The notes under the pieces were generated by a model. It was not told where the DNA came from. It saw only the letters and a program-made list of their open reading frames with translations, and did no database searches. From Triglochin maritima (Eukaryota; Streptophyta; Magnoliopsida; Alismatales; Juncaginaceae), in assembly GCA_963682175.1 (NCBI GenBank), contig OY821793.1, forward strand, positions 26,061,493-26,125,492: DNA of 64,000 bases. Direction: 5' to 3'. Shown here in pieces: positions 20,293 through 30,749 of the stretch (the first letter of the stretch is position 1; each line of letters opens with the position of its first letter). Position numbers and translations under genes: made by a program.

Positions 20293-21576
20293 ATGGATGG
20301 TTACATGGGCGACCATCCATATCATTGTTGGGACCAGGACGATTCTCCCTGGTACTCCGGACCCATGCAACCTGGGGTGGCTCAGACTAACACCCCGTAC
20401 GGTTGGGTTGATCGCAATTTTGTGACTGAGCAGTCTTCATATTGGGGTAACATGAGAGAGGCACCGACTGCTAGACTACAATCTAGTTATGCCGGATCAT
20501 ATGCTGGTCAACAAACTGAGACATTACAACAAACTTTGGCCTCTTTCATGCATATGGCAGACGACATGAGTGCCCCGGTGGCTCCAGTAGCCGTACCGTG
20601 CGACTGTTGTGGGTTGAGTGGTCATGTTATCGGGGAATGTCCTTATGTTCCCCCTGAGCCTGTGTATGAGCACACATTTTCCCAAAATGCTCATTATGAC
20701 CATTACGCATCCGCGTACAACCCGAGAGTGATGGATTCATGGGGAGACAAATCTTATCCAAATTCTTATACGTCATTTTCACCCCCGTATCCTCCTCCCG
20801 AATACCCAGAATTCTACCAACACCCCACTTCAAATCATTGGACTCATTCTCAGCCCATCCACACCCAACCCCAAAATTTCCCAAGCTCTGACTTGGACCT
20901 CACTGTTGACCCCAAATTTGATTCCTTGAAACAAACTCTCCAAACATTCATGGAAACCACACAAAATTTATTGAAGTCCAACTTGAATTCCTTGCAAACC
21001 ATGGAAATGCAAGTGAGCCAGATGACACAGCAATTCCATGAACGTGAGGAGGGTAACTTTTCTTGTCAACATGAGGATTCATCTTTTGATATCGAACCAC
21101 CACCACATCCACAAATTCAAAGCACAATCTTTCAAAGTCAAACTCCTAGTCAGTCTGAGGGACTTGGGGTTTCAATTCACGATCACTTAGTGGAGGATTC
21201 GATTCAAATTGAGAATAACTTGGACCAGTTTCATTATGAGTCGGCACATGATTGTGCCTTATGTTTTTGTCCCGTGGCCCTTGAGCCACATGATGTTCAT
21301 GTTGTGCCTCTTAAGGACTCACCTCTGGTGGAGCAAGAGCTCCCTAGTACCCTCAATTTCAAACAACCTGATGAGAGTTTGCCTCTCACTATTGTTCCTG
21401 ATCATCTTGGAAATGATGGAACATCAAACAACTACATTGCTCATGAGGGTATTAGGAGTTCCTTGGAGGATACTTTGGGTATGAGACCCACTTCCTATTC
21501 TCCTGGTGAGTTGGACATGCATAATGAGGTGCTTGACCTCGTTCCGACCCACCAGCCTGTTGGTTGGAGAGTTTAG
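20293..21576 (+). CDS. Reduced Athila gag-derived protein, zinc knuckle only (427 aa)
   Basis: The start ATG at 20293 lies in the context GAGATGGA and is conserved with the E3 start; the frame is open a further 39 bp upstream without homologous ATG. By comparison with E3, the capsid domain is missing: residues about 53-75 (NMREAPTAR...AGSY) align with E3 residues about 283-300, so most of the N-terminal 280 residues were lost. A CCHC knuckle is intact (C103, C106, H111, C116). A Pro/Tyr/Gln-rich linker, a conserved helix MEMQVSQMTQQFHERE (about residues 237-252) and a single VALEPH motif follow. The aspartic protease is missing. The frame remains open over 1.28 kb despite these losses. It could produce a nucleic-acid-binding protein, but no function can be claimed. 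Confidence 0.75.
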   Translation: MDGYMGDHPYHCWDQDDSPWYSGPMQPGVAQTNTPYGWVDRNFVTEQSSYWGNMREAPTARLQSSYAGSYAGQQTETLQQTLASFMHMADDMSAPVAPVAVPCDCCGLSGHVIGECPYVPPEPVYEHTFSQNAHYDHYASAYNPRVMDSWGDKSYPNSYTSFSPPYPPPEYPEFYQHPTSNHWTHSQPIHTQPQNFPSSDLDLTVDPKFDSLKQTLQTFMETTQNLLKSNLNSLQTMEMQVSQMTQQFHEREEGNFSCQHEDSSFDIEPPPHPQIQSTIFQSQTPSQSEGLGVSIHDHLVEDSIQIENNLDQFHYESAHDCALCFCPVALEPHDVHVVPLKDSPLVEQELPSTLNFKQPDESLPLTIVPDHLGNDGTSNNYIAHEGIRSSLEDTLGMRPTSYSPGELDMHNEVLDLVPTHQPVGWRV

Positions 21577-23440
21577 ATTGATGATCATAACTTCAGTTCC
21601 GCAACAGGAGATATTTTTCTTCCGTTGCCCCTTATTTCCCAAACTCTCGAGAGGTTCAAGCTCTTTCAGTTTGATCCTTTGAATGAGACGCCTTTGCGTC
21701 CAATTCATGAACCTCTCATTTCATCTGGTGCTCTTTGTGAAGGGGGCCCACGCATGCGTATTCTGGCCCCGCGTGGTGTCATGTTCCCTTTCCAAGTGCA
21801 TTGACCCACTCTTGAGGTTCCCATTTGATGTCTTTTGACAAATGAAGATGGGAACTTATGTTTGTACATAGTTATATGAAAAAAAAAGAAAAAAAGAAAA
21901 AAAAAGAAAAAGAAAAAAAGAAGTACAATAAAAGACTCCTTCAGTGAGCATTGATTGTTGTGAGCCCCAACCCTTGTGTATTTGGGCTTCATTTCTTTCA
22001 CGTATTTGTATCCCTTCTTTAGCATCTCACAGGTTTTGAGGGAATTCGGGTTATGTCCATCAACATGACCTTGCACTTCCCTTTGTACTTCATGTTGGTG
22101 AGATCTCTCCTTTTTATGCATCAATCCATGTAGTATCTTGCTTGCATTCATTGAGGACAATGCATGAAGTAGGTGTGGGGGGGTGTTTTACGTGTGTACA
22201 TAGTCGAGTCTTTTTCCTTTGATTTTGTTTTCTTTTGTTTGCATTGTTAGGGTCATGATAGTGTGCTGCATTTAATATCGATATATCTGCTTGCCATGAT
22301 CCTTGGGTGACTTGTCTTCTTTTGCTTGCCTAGTGCTTCAAAATTTTCACATTTCTTTCAAAATCTTCATGTGTTTTCGAAAGAAAATGTTTTGTGGGTT
22401 TTGCGTGTGTTTAGCAAGTGCAAAACCGTTGAGAGGCAAAGTAAAAAGAAAGCTCCCAAAATTGTCTTGAACTTGATGCATTAGGATATCTAGTACGTGG
22501 CTTTAGGATTTATCGAGTCATTAGGATGCACCCCAGTTTTCCCTTGGGGGTGAGTAATCATAGGGTTTCAGTGCTCAAACATTTAATGAAGTCCACCCTG
22601 AACCTAGTGAGTCAATAATTCGTGTCTGTTAACTTAAGGAAGTTTGTTGTAGTCAAGGACCCTCTAAATCCTGTTGTGAGACATTAGTGTAGGGGTTTTG
22701 GTTCATGTGTAGATAAGAAATAAGTGAGTAGGTGTTCTCTCTTCTCGCACGGCTCCTATCACTCGGGAAAGTAGGTCTGAGGGGACTTTGTGCCTGGTGC
22801 TTTCGAGTCATCTGACTTGGGATGCGCCGACTGAACTCCCGTTACACGGGTGGTAGGGATTGCCCTATGTGGAGATGTGGGGAAAGGTGTACGTGATAGT
22901 GTAAGTCCTCATGGGCAATGATGCACGGAACCTGACCCTGGGAGAATGAAGCTCCAACTAATAAAAAGTAAAAGAAAAAAAAAAGTGAAAAGAAACAAAA
23001 AGAAAAAAAATATGATAATGCAAATAAGAACCTTAATGGACTTTACACTTTGTAGCACTTGAGGATGTTGAGGTTGTCCATGTCTTTCACATAATTCCTT
23101 ATTTAACTTGCACGAATGGTTCATTAGAGTAGAGGTGTGGACTGATCACCTATATAGAGTCGGCCCGTAGAATTACCGCGTCCATTGATCGACAAAATAT
23201 TTCCAACGAGTCGAGGTCTAGATTGAATAATGCATCTTGTTCGGATTTTGTGGGTATATCCGCTGAAAACCCTCAGGAGACAACACTCCTCCTTGGCAAC
23301 AAAGAGGTTTAACTGATTGTTGCACGTGCTAAGTGCAACCGTGATTCCTACGAAAGTGAGTTAGGATTTCTTGTTTCTCGTTTGTTTTTCTCTTTCTTTG
23401 TTTTGCTCGAGACTAGCAAAAACTTAGGTGTGGGGGTATT
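21577..23440 (+). other. Non-coding tail of E2
   Basis: No significant frame. Contains an A-rich purine stretch (about 21878-21921), the Athila/Tat-like GAGGACAATG...AGGTGTGGGGGGG block (about 22152-22183), a second A-rich stretch (about 22966-23010), and the terminal AGGTGTGGGGG tract (from 23426) next to the 3' LTR. Closely matches the E3 tail at 30750-32324. The pol region expected in a full element is absent. Confidence 0.75.
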
Positions 23441-23904
23441 TGATTGACATCATTTCATGCTCATATTTGTATCTTATATCCATTATCTTACACCTAAGCA
23501 ATGCTACGTGACGAGTTTTATGTTTAGTTTTCAGGAATAAAGAGGTTTGAAGAGAAGAGCCATGAAAGGACCCAAAAGCTGGGAAAAAGGACTGAATGGT
23601 GAGATCTAGGGACCAAGATGCAAGGGAGAAGGACCTGAATGTAAGACAGAAGGACCTAAGAGCAAAACAGAATACTCCACACCATCATGGGGAGTATTTT
23701 ACCAATTCTATTCGGGTCGGAGCTCCAACAAGTCGAGTAACCGCATCAAAGACCAACAATACCAGAAAGCAAAGCCCACAACAAATTCCAACACGATCCG
23801 ACAATTTTGGACCGCTAATTGGCGGTCCATATTGCTCAGGATCCGTCGAAATTTCTCCTGGACTTGTATTAATGTTCGTTTAGGCTATTTTTGGTATTGG
23901 TTTA

Positions 23905-23955
23905 GTCCCACATCGGGGGATTGTCCCCGATTAGCTTTTTCCATGCTTATAAATA
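23905..23955 (+). promoter_or_regulatory. snRNA-type USE plus TATA box in E2 3' LTR
   Basis: GTCCCACATCG at 23905-23915 and TATAAATA at 23948-23955, again 32 bp apart. It could drive read-out transcription into downstream DNA. Confidence 0.7.
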
Positions 23956-24929
23956 GAACTCTTCACCTTCCATTGTAATTACCCATTGTTTGGTGGCATT
24001 CTCTCTACTAAGGAGTGAGCCTTGAAGCAATAACTCAAGGTGGAGAAGGATGCTACCTTCAATGTGAGTCATTGTTAATAAAAGTTTATTTGTTTCTTTT
24101 AATCTTGTTTTGTTATGTTGTTTGTTTTGTGTGGGTTGCTTTACTTTGTTTAATTTCTTGTTTAGTAATTTTAGTATCTTAGTTAAATGTTTTCTTTACT
24201 TAGTCTAATCAGTAGTGTAATGAGTAGTGAGTAGTTCCATCCCCATTTGGGGGGTGGAGAAATATGTGATATAATTATGTAGTGTATTAAGTGTGTGTTA
24301 TTTTTATCCATTGAGCTTTATATGATTTCCATAACCATCTAATGGGTCTCCACTCTTATCTTTGATATGCTAATGCTCTTGAATGAAGCTTAGCTTATGC
24401 TTTGATTAGTGGACCTATTTTATGGGGAATGATAAGGTTAGGATATGGATGAAGTTAATATTGGAAACACAATTTGTAATGTATGTGCTCTTGTTGCCTT
24501 TACCTTAGCTAATGTCTTGTATGTTTTAATGATATAGTGAAATCTTAATTCATGTGGAGGCATAGTAGGGTATAGTCTTTATACTTGAGTTCATGTAGCT
24601 TCATTCCAATTATTGTCTTGTATGTTTTAATGATGTAGTCTTATCTTAATTCATGTAGAGGCAAAGTTGGATGTAGTTTTATGATTTCATGCACTACATG
24701 TTGTGAGGAGCTTAATGAACACACACTTCTTTATGTTCACATTATTTCTCTACCCCCTTTGGGGTTTAGTTTTATTGCTTATCTTCATTTCCTTTTACAT
24801 TCTAGTTTAGCATTGTAGTGTAGTTTAGTGTAACCAATCCTTTTCTCCTTTCTTTACCCCTTGCCTTCGCACAAACCAAGTGTCGACAGACCTCCCAGTG
24901 GACGACCCGTATTTGCCACCGCTTCAACG

Positions 24930-24934
24930 CGGCC
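24930..24934. repeat. Left target-site duplication CGGCC of E3
   Basis: CGGCC in the E2 LTR precedes E3 and is repeated at 33878-33882. Confidence 0.95.
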
Positions 24935-25305
24935 TGATTGACATCATTTCATGCTTATATTTGTACCTTATATCCATTATCTTACACCTAAGCAATGCTA
25001 TGTGACGAGTTTTATGTTTAGTTTTCAGAAATAAAGAGGTTTGAAGAGAAGAGCCATGAAAGGACCCAAAAGCAGGAAAAAAGGACCTAATTGTGAGACC
25101 TGGGGACCAAGATGCAAGGGGGAAGGACCTGATCGTAAGACAGAAGGACCTAAGAGCAAAACAGGAAACTCCACACCATCATGAGGAGTATTTTGTCAAT
25201 TCGATTCGGGTCGGAGCTCCACTAAACCAGCTAGATGCATCCAAGACCAAGAAACAAACCAAGGCAAGCCCACCAGAAGTCCCAGCCGGATCTGGGCCTT
25301 ATAGG

Positions 25306-25340
25306 CCGCCAATTGGCGGTCTGGAACCGCCAATTGGCGG
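25306..25340. repeat. Tandem pair of CCGCCAATTGGCGG palindromes (21-bp period)
   Basis: Perfect 14-bp palindromes at 25306-25319 and 25327-25340. The E3 3' LTR has only one (32696-32709). The 21-bp unit accounts for the entire LTR length difference (1574 versus 1553 bp). Confidence 0.9.
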
Positions 25341-25419
25341 TCTGGTTAAGCCCAAATCAGCCAAGATTCTTCCTGGACTTGTATTAGCATGTGTTTAGGC
25401 TATTTTTGGTATTGGTTTA

Positions 25420-25470
25420 GTCCCACATCGGGGGATTGTCCCGGATTAGCTTTTTCCATGCTTATAAATA
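25420..25470 (+). promoter_or_regulatory. snRNA-type USE plus TATA box in E3 5' LTR
   Basis: GTCCCACATCG at 25420-25430 and TATAAATA at 25463-25470, 32 bp apart as in E2. The stem next to the USE is weakened in E3 (TCCCGGAT instead of TCCCCGAT). Confidence 0.7.
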
Positions 25471-26514
25471 GAACTCTTCACCTCCCATTGTATCCATCTC
25501 CCTCTTGGTGGCCATCTTCCCTACTAAGAGTGAAGCCTTGAAGCAAAACTCTAGTGGAGGAAGAGCTACTTGTAATTGAGTGAGTTAATAATATAAGTTT
25601 TCTTTTAATGATGTTGTTTCTCTCTTAGTTTAATTTCCTTTCCTTTGCATGCTTGTTTGTTTGTTTAGTTTTATGCTTCTTTAATATTTCTTGCTTAAGT
25701 AGTATAAATTTCATTTCAGTATTATGCTTTCCTTTGCTAAATTAGTTAGTGTAATGAGTAGTGAGTAGTTCCATCCCCATTTGGGGGGTGGAGAAATATG
25801 TGATATAATAATGTAGTGTATTAAGTGTGTGTTATTTTTATCCCTTGAGCTTTATATGATTTCCATAACCATCTAATAGGTCTCCACTCTTATCTTTGAT
25901 ATGCTAATGCTCTTGAATGAAGCTTAGCTTATGCTTTGATTAGTGGACCTATTTTATGGGGAATGATAAAGTTAGGATATGGATGAAGTTAATGTTGGAA
26001 ACACAATTTGTAGTGTATGTACTCTTGTTGCCTTTTCCTTAGCTAATGTCTTGTATGTTTTAATGATGTAGTCATCTTAATTCATGTAGAGGCATAGTAG
26101 GGTCTAGTCTTTATACTTGAGTTCATGTAGCTTCATTCCAATCATTGTCTTGTATGTTTTAATGATGTAGTCTTATCTTAATTCATGTAGAGGCAAGATT
26201 GGATGTAGTTTTATGATTTCATGCACTACATGTTGTGAGGAGCTTAATTGAACACACACACACACACATCTTTATGTTCACATTATTTCTCTACCCCCTT
26301 TGGGGTTTAGTTTTATTGCTTATCTTCATTTCCTTTGCATTTCATTTCAGCTTTGTAGTTTAGATTAGTGTAATACATCTTTCTCCCTTCTTTTTACCTC
26401 TCGCCTTCGAATAAACCAAGTGTCGACACACCTCCCAGTGGACGACCCGTATTTGCCACCGCTTCAACGCGGCCGTGCACTTGCGGTTAAATATAAAACG
26501 ATCAAACAAGTTTT

Positions 26515-26532
26515 TGGCGCCGTTGCCGGGGA
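26515..26532 (+). other. Primer-binding site of E3, tRNA-Asp
   Basis: Same 18 nt as in E2 (TGGCGCCGTTGCCGGGGA), six bases after the LTR end. Confidence 0.92.
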
Positions 26533-27644
26533 GGTGCTCTGTCCAGACCTTGGTTTGGACGATTCGAGGGGTTTTTAATTTTTTGTTTTCAGTTTTTCTT
26601 AGTTTCAGGGAACACTCTGATCAAGGGGAGGCTACTGGGAAAAGCTGAGGACCAGACGACCAAAAGGGACCGCCAATCAGCGGTTGTAGACCGCCAACTG
26701 GCGGCCTGGTGAGGTCATCTTGCCTTGAAATTTTTTCTGGTAGTTGTTTTCTTCTATTTGGTTATCTGGGAGCTCTAGTTTGCATGCTTTGACTTCTGGT
26801 TTGCTCCCAGATCATTAATAACTCCCCCATTAATCAACTTGGACCATAAAACTCAAAGCAAAAGATAGACTTCTTGCCATCTAGGTCATGCACCATTGGT
26901 AGACCTTGCATGCATTTGTCTTTTCTTTGCTTTACATTTTGTCGTTGATTGCTGGCGTGAGGTACGTGCACCCACATCCCTCATTCATGCATGTTTCTTT
27001 CATGCATTAGTTAGTAAGGTGCATCGGGACAAGAGTGAGAGAGCGTTTGATTGGAGCGATTGATTGCTAGATCTAGGATCAAATCGCTACTAAGGAGGGG
27101 CTGTCCCATAAAAGATAAGGTGGGGGATTTCATCACCCTTTCCTTAGCCCCAAAAATCACTCTTAATAAAGCCTTAACTAAAAGCAAGTAGACATTGGCC
27201 CTAGGATTGCGGGCGCACTAGGAGAGTAATCTAGTTGAGACCGTCATGACCTGATCGGCGTTGCCTACCTTGTCGATAGTAGGAGGTACTGGATCTCCGG
27301 ATCTGGTATCACTTGCTGGGCATTGTGGTCCTCGTTGTAGGGAGGTGAGACGTGTCGAGGCTAGTGACCTCGAAGTTAGGCGTCGTCTAGCTTAAGGACC
27401 CATTGCCTTACTTTGATTGAGCCGTGCTTGCTAGTTAGGCTTCTTCCTGATCCCACTACCCTCGCTAGCTCTAGGGATTCTTCCCTCCTCATCTGAGTCC
27501 TCTCCTCATCTATTCTCTACGTATAGTCTCCTCCTCTAGTACACCTTCTGTTGTGTGTTTGTTAGAGTCGAGTCGAGCATTTTTATGCGAGGTTGGGCTC
27601 GTTCTGGTGAGAGCGCTCGACTCGAGAGAGTGCTTATTTCTGAG
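26533..27644 (+). other. Untranslated leader of E3
   Basis: Homologous to the E2 leader. Contains CCGCCAATCAGCGG (26670-26683) and CCGCCAACTGGCGG (26691-26704). An upstream in-frame ATG at 27585 exists, but the matching position in E2 is not ATG, so the start at 27645 is preferred. Confidence 0.75.
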
Positions 27645-30600
27645 ATGGAAGATCTTGGTGATCGACCATCTCCGCCTCGTGCTCCTTTGGAGCAAGAAGG
27701 CGAGTCGTCTCGTGGTGGCGAGGGAGACCGGGTTCCATACATGGACTACCTCGGTCCATTCCCACCACCACGTAGACCTCCTTCTCCTCCTCCTCTGACT
27801 CGAGAGGAAGGGAGATTCGGTCAGGATCGAGTTCTAGGTGCACCACCACCTTTAGCTCGACAGGATAGGCCGATGACGTTGTGGGAGCGGACCCATCCTG
27901 TTCGGGCCGCGCAACCTTCTTGCATAGTTGTTCCCCCTGCTCGCGGGAACAACTATGAGCTGAAACCTCAGTATGTGAGCATGCTTCCAACCTTTACTGC
28001 CAATAAGGAGGATCCGTATATTTTTATACGCGAATTCGAGGAAGTATGCTCCATGTTCAAGCTTCAACAGCTTGACGAGGATTCTGTCCGGTTGAGGATG
28101 ATTTCGTTCGCATTGAAGGATAATGCGAAGAAATGGATGTATAGCCTCCCGGCGAGTTCGATTCGGTCTTGGGATGACTTTGTGACCGTCTTTCTGAAGA
28201 GATTTTTCCCTCAAAGGAAAACTCAACAGATACGGCACCAGATACATCAAATGTATCAGACCGAGACCGAATCTTTTCATGGTTTCTTTGAGAGGTTCAA
28301 GGACCTTCTCCAGCAATGCCCTCATCATGGACTTGAGCTATGGCAGCTGTGCCAGATTGTTTATGAGGGCATCAACTACAACACCCGCACATTGTTGGAG
28401 TCGATGTGTCAGGGTGACTTCCAAATGAAACCCATCGAGGAGGCATGGGACACTTTTGAATCCATGGCTGAGCGCACCTTCGAGTGGGACACCATGAGAG
28501 AGCCACCAGCCGCCAGGTCTTCTGGTCGAGCTGGATCTTATCAAGTTGAGTCAACTATCGCGTCTGAGGCGAAAGTGGCTGCTCTCATGCGTAGGATTGA
28601 GTGTTTGGAGATGGACCGAGCTCCTGTAGCTCAGGTCGCTACTCCCGAGTGTAGTAGGTGTGGACTGTCGGGACACGATGACTTGGAATGCGCTTACGCT
28701 CCAAGGGATACTGAGCATGCAAATGCGATGTATCAACAAAGGCCCCGAAACGACCCGTACAGTCACTCTTACAACCCGGGATGGCGTAACCATCCTAACT
28801 TCTCTTGGGGGCCTAGTGGGGGTAACGGTCAGAGCTCGCACGCTCAACCTCAACCTCCACCTTATCAACCTCCACGCCCATCGGCGACCTACCAACCTCC
28901 ACATCAAAGGTCTCAGAACCACAATTACCAACCTCCTCAGACTTCTTCGTCGGGTTATTCTAACCAAACTCCACAACCCCAACGGGTTGACTCTAAGGAC
29001 TCCACTCTTGAGCAAACCCTTCACGCGTTCATTCAGAGCACGCAAGCCATGTTTTCGGCCAACAACAATACGGTCAAAGCATTGGAAATGCAAGTGAGCC
29101 AGTTGGCTAATCAGCTCCATGAACGCGAGAAGGGTCAATTACCGAGTCAACCCGAGGTAAATCCTCGGGGTACCCATTCGCAAGGAAGGACACCTTTACC
29201 TCATGCTACCTCTGAACCGACCCATCATATTAATGTGATTCATACTTTGAGGTCTGGTAAGGAGGTGGACAACCACATTGGGGTGCCTTCCTTGTCATCA
29301 CCATCTTTGAGGGAGCCGGATCCTGAGGCTCCCTCCACAAATACTTCCAGGAAGGAGCCAGATCCTGAGGTTCTTTCTACATTTCCTTCGACAAAGGGGC
29401 CGAACCTTGAGGTCCCCTTGTCTCCTCTTGTGTCGAAGGAACCAGATTCTGAGGTCCCCACTCATGTTTCTTTGGACCTGAATTCTGGGGTGCCTTCGCA
29501 TCCTTATGCCCCAAAGGCGCCATTCCCTGAGCGCCTTAAAAAGAAAACCTCTGATCAGCATGACAAGATGCTTGAGATGTTTCGGCAGGTTAAGGTGAAT
29601 ATCCCTCTTCTGGAGGTGATTCAGCAAATGCCACCTTATGCCAAGGTTCTCAAGGACTTATGCACCAAGAAGAGAAAAACTCATGTTCCCAAGAAAGCTT
29701 TTCTTGCGGCTAACGTGTGTTCCTTGTTGGCACAACCCATGCAAGTCAAGTACAAGGACCCTGGCTGTCCTACTATCTCTTGTGTGATTGGTGATGTGTC
29801 CATACATCGGGCCTTGCTGGACCTTGGTGCATCTGTTAACCTTCTGCCCTATTCTGTCTACGTCCACCTCGGTCTTGGAGACCTCAAACAAACAAAGACC
29901 ACTCTTCAATTGGCTGATAGGTCTATCAAGAAACCGAGGGGTGTGGTGGAAGATGTGCTGATCAAAGTGGGAGAGTTCATTTATCCAGTCGACTTCTTTG
30001 TCTTGGATACTGAACCTGTGCCAAACCCACTTGGACAAATTCCTGTCATTCTGGGGCGACCATTTCTTGCGACTTCCAATGCCTTGATCAATTGTCGCAA
30101 TGGTCTGATGCGCTTGACTTATGGTAGTCAATGCGCTGATTTCAACATCTTCACCATTGGCAAGAAGCCAGATGCCTTCAATGACCCTGTTGGGGTTAAC
30201 CTTATCCAGGGCATGGATGAGAGTGAAGTTGAGGGCACATTCAAGTACTTCAGAGAATTGTTCGATGAAGATCCTGAAGGTGGTGAAGATGTTTCACCTG
30301 GGCTGGCACAAGAAGGTGCCTTATGTTTTGATCTTGTGGCCCTTGAGCCACATTCTTCTGATCTTGTGGCCCTGGAGCCACATTCTTCTGATCATGTGGC
30401 CCTTGAGCCACTTCTTTTTGACCACGTGGCCCTTGAGCCACATCCTTTTGAGCACGTGGCTTTTAAGCCACAAGATACTATTTTTATGGCCTCTCGGCCA
30501 CATGCTCTTCATTCTGTATCTGCTGAGGACCCCATGTGGGTTAAGATTCAACCACCTGATACCCTTATACCAGATAGAGGTTCACCTCTCGTTCACGCCT

Positions 30601-30749
30601 CCTCTTTTGCTAATTCTAAAGAGGCATCAACCGACCACAATGCTTATAAGGGTGTCAGGTGGTCGAGCAATTCTGTTGTGTATGTTGCGAGCCCATGCAT
30701 GCGCATTTCTGGCTCGAGAGATGGTGGGTTCCCATTTGATGTCCCTTGA
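27645..30749 (+). CDS. gag-pro: Athila-like Gag-protease polyprotein (1034 aa), no reverse transcriptase
   Basis: Would give the particle protein and the protease that matures it. Residues 1-95 are Pro/Arg-rich. About 145-250 form the Retrotrans_gag capsid region (LKDNAKKWMYSLPASSIRSW, FLKRFFPQRKT, ESFHGFFERFKDLL). A CCHC knuckle follows (C336, C339, H344, C349), then a Gln/Pro-rich linker (about 390-450), the helix EMQVSQLANQLHERE (481-495), and four loose EPDPEV-like repeats (about 556-607). The retropepsin region is about 700-830, with active-site motif ALLDLGASVNLLP (D726; DLGAS replaces the usual DTGA, as is normal in Athila/Tat) and ILGRPFL (802-808). After about residue 840 the reverse transcriptase expected in relatives is absent. 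In its place stand five decapeptide repeats (896-945) and an unrecognised C-terminus. The start is shared with E2. Confidence 0.9.
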   Translation: MEDLGDRPSPPRAPLEQEGESSRGGEGDRVPYMDYLGPFPPPRRPPSPPPLTREEGRFGQDRVLGAPPPLARQDRPMTLWERTHPVRAAQPSCIVVPPARGNNYELKPQYVSMLPTFTANKEDPYIFIREFEEVCSMFKLQQLDEDSVRLRMISFALKDNAKKWMYSLPASSIRSWDDFVTVFLKRFFPQRKTQQIRHQIHQMYQTETESFHGFFERFKDLLQQCPHHGLELWQLCQIVYEGINYNTRTLLESMCQGDFQMKPIEEAWDTFESMAERTFEWDTMREPPAARSSGRAGSYQVESTIASEAKVAALMRRIECLEMDRAPVAQVATPECSRCGLSGHDDLECAYAPRDTEHANAMYQQRPRNDPYSHSYNPGWRNHPNFSWGPSGGNGQSSHAQPQPPPYQPPRPSATYQPPHQRSQNHNYQPPQTSSSGYSNQTPQPQRVDSKDSTLEQTLHAFIQSTQAMFSANNNTVKALEMQVSQLANQLHEREKGQLPSQPEVNPRGTHSQGRTPLPHATSEPTHHINVIHTLRSGKEVDNHIGVPSLSSPSLREPDPEAPSTNTSRKEPDPEVLSTFPSTKGPNLEVPLSPLVSKEPDSEVPTHVSLDLNSGVPSHPYAPKAPFPERLKKKTSDQHDKMLEMFRQVKVNIPLLEVIQQMPPYAKVLKDLCTKKRKTHVPKKAFLAANVCSLLAQPMQVKYKDPGCPTISCVIGDVSIHRALLDLGASVNLLPYSVYVHLGLGDLKQTKTTLQLADRSIKKPRGVVEDVLIKVGEFIYPVDFFVLDTEPVPNPLGQIPVILGRPFLATSNALINCRNGLMRLTYGSQCADFNIFTIGKKPDAFNDPVGVNLIQGMDESEVEGTFKYFRELFDEDPEGGEDVSPGLAQEGALCFDLVALEPHSSDLVALEPHSSDHVALEPLLFDHVALEPHPFEHVAFKPQDTIFMASRPHALHSVSAEDPMWVKIQPPDTLIPDRGSPLVHASSFANSKEASTDHNAYKGVRWSSNSVVYVASPCMRISGSRDGGFPFDVP
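30330..30479 (+). repeat. Five 30-bp tandem repeats encoding D-x-VALEPHxx
   Basis: In-frame decapeptides (residues 896-945): DLVALEPHSS twice, then DHVALEPLLF, DHVALEPHPF and EHVAFKPQDT. E2 has only one VALEPH at the equivalent place, so the array expanded in the E3 lineage, or contracted in E2. Confidence 0.9.

Larger units (their letters stand above)
23441..24934 (+). repeat. 3' LTR of E2, part 1 (interrupted by E3)
   Basis: Begins TGATTGACATC after the G-rich tract and runs to CGCGGCC. The last 35 bp (GTGCACTTGCGG... to TCAATCA) are found at 33883-33917, on the far side of E3. Full length would be about 1529 bp. Confidence 0.95.
24935..26508 (+). repeat. 5' LTR of E3 (1574 bp)
   Basis: TGATTGA...TCAAACA. 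Related to the E2 LTR along most of its length, more diverged around 25480-25750. Contains a doubled palindrome unit (25306-25340), the promoter (25420-25470), a CA microsatellite near 26255 and the GC-rich U5 end. Confidence 0.95.

Noticed and set aside
21705..22160. Minus-strand frame of about 150 codons in the E2 tail, with a counterpart in E3
   Set aside because: It includes a Phe run from the A-rich tract, has no recognisable domain, and its E3 counterpart differs in length because of that tract.
23596..23883. Short frames inside the LTRs (also 25093-25398 and 32483-32767)
   Set aside because: They lie in U3 upstream of the promoter, change with the 21-bp repeat number and have no homology that I recognise.
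28551..29138. Long antisense frames opposite the E3 gag-protease ORF
   Set aside because: They are reverse-strand shadows of a well-supported coding region with clear Gag and protease motifs.
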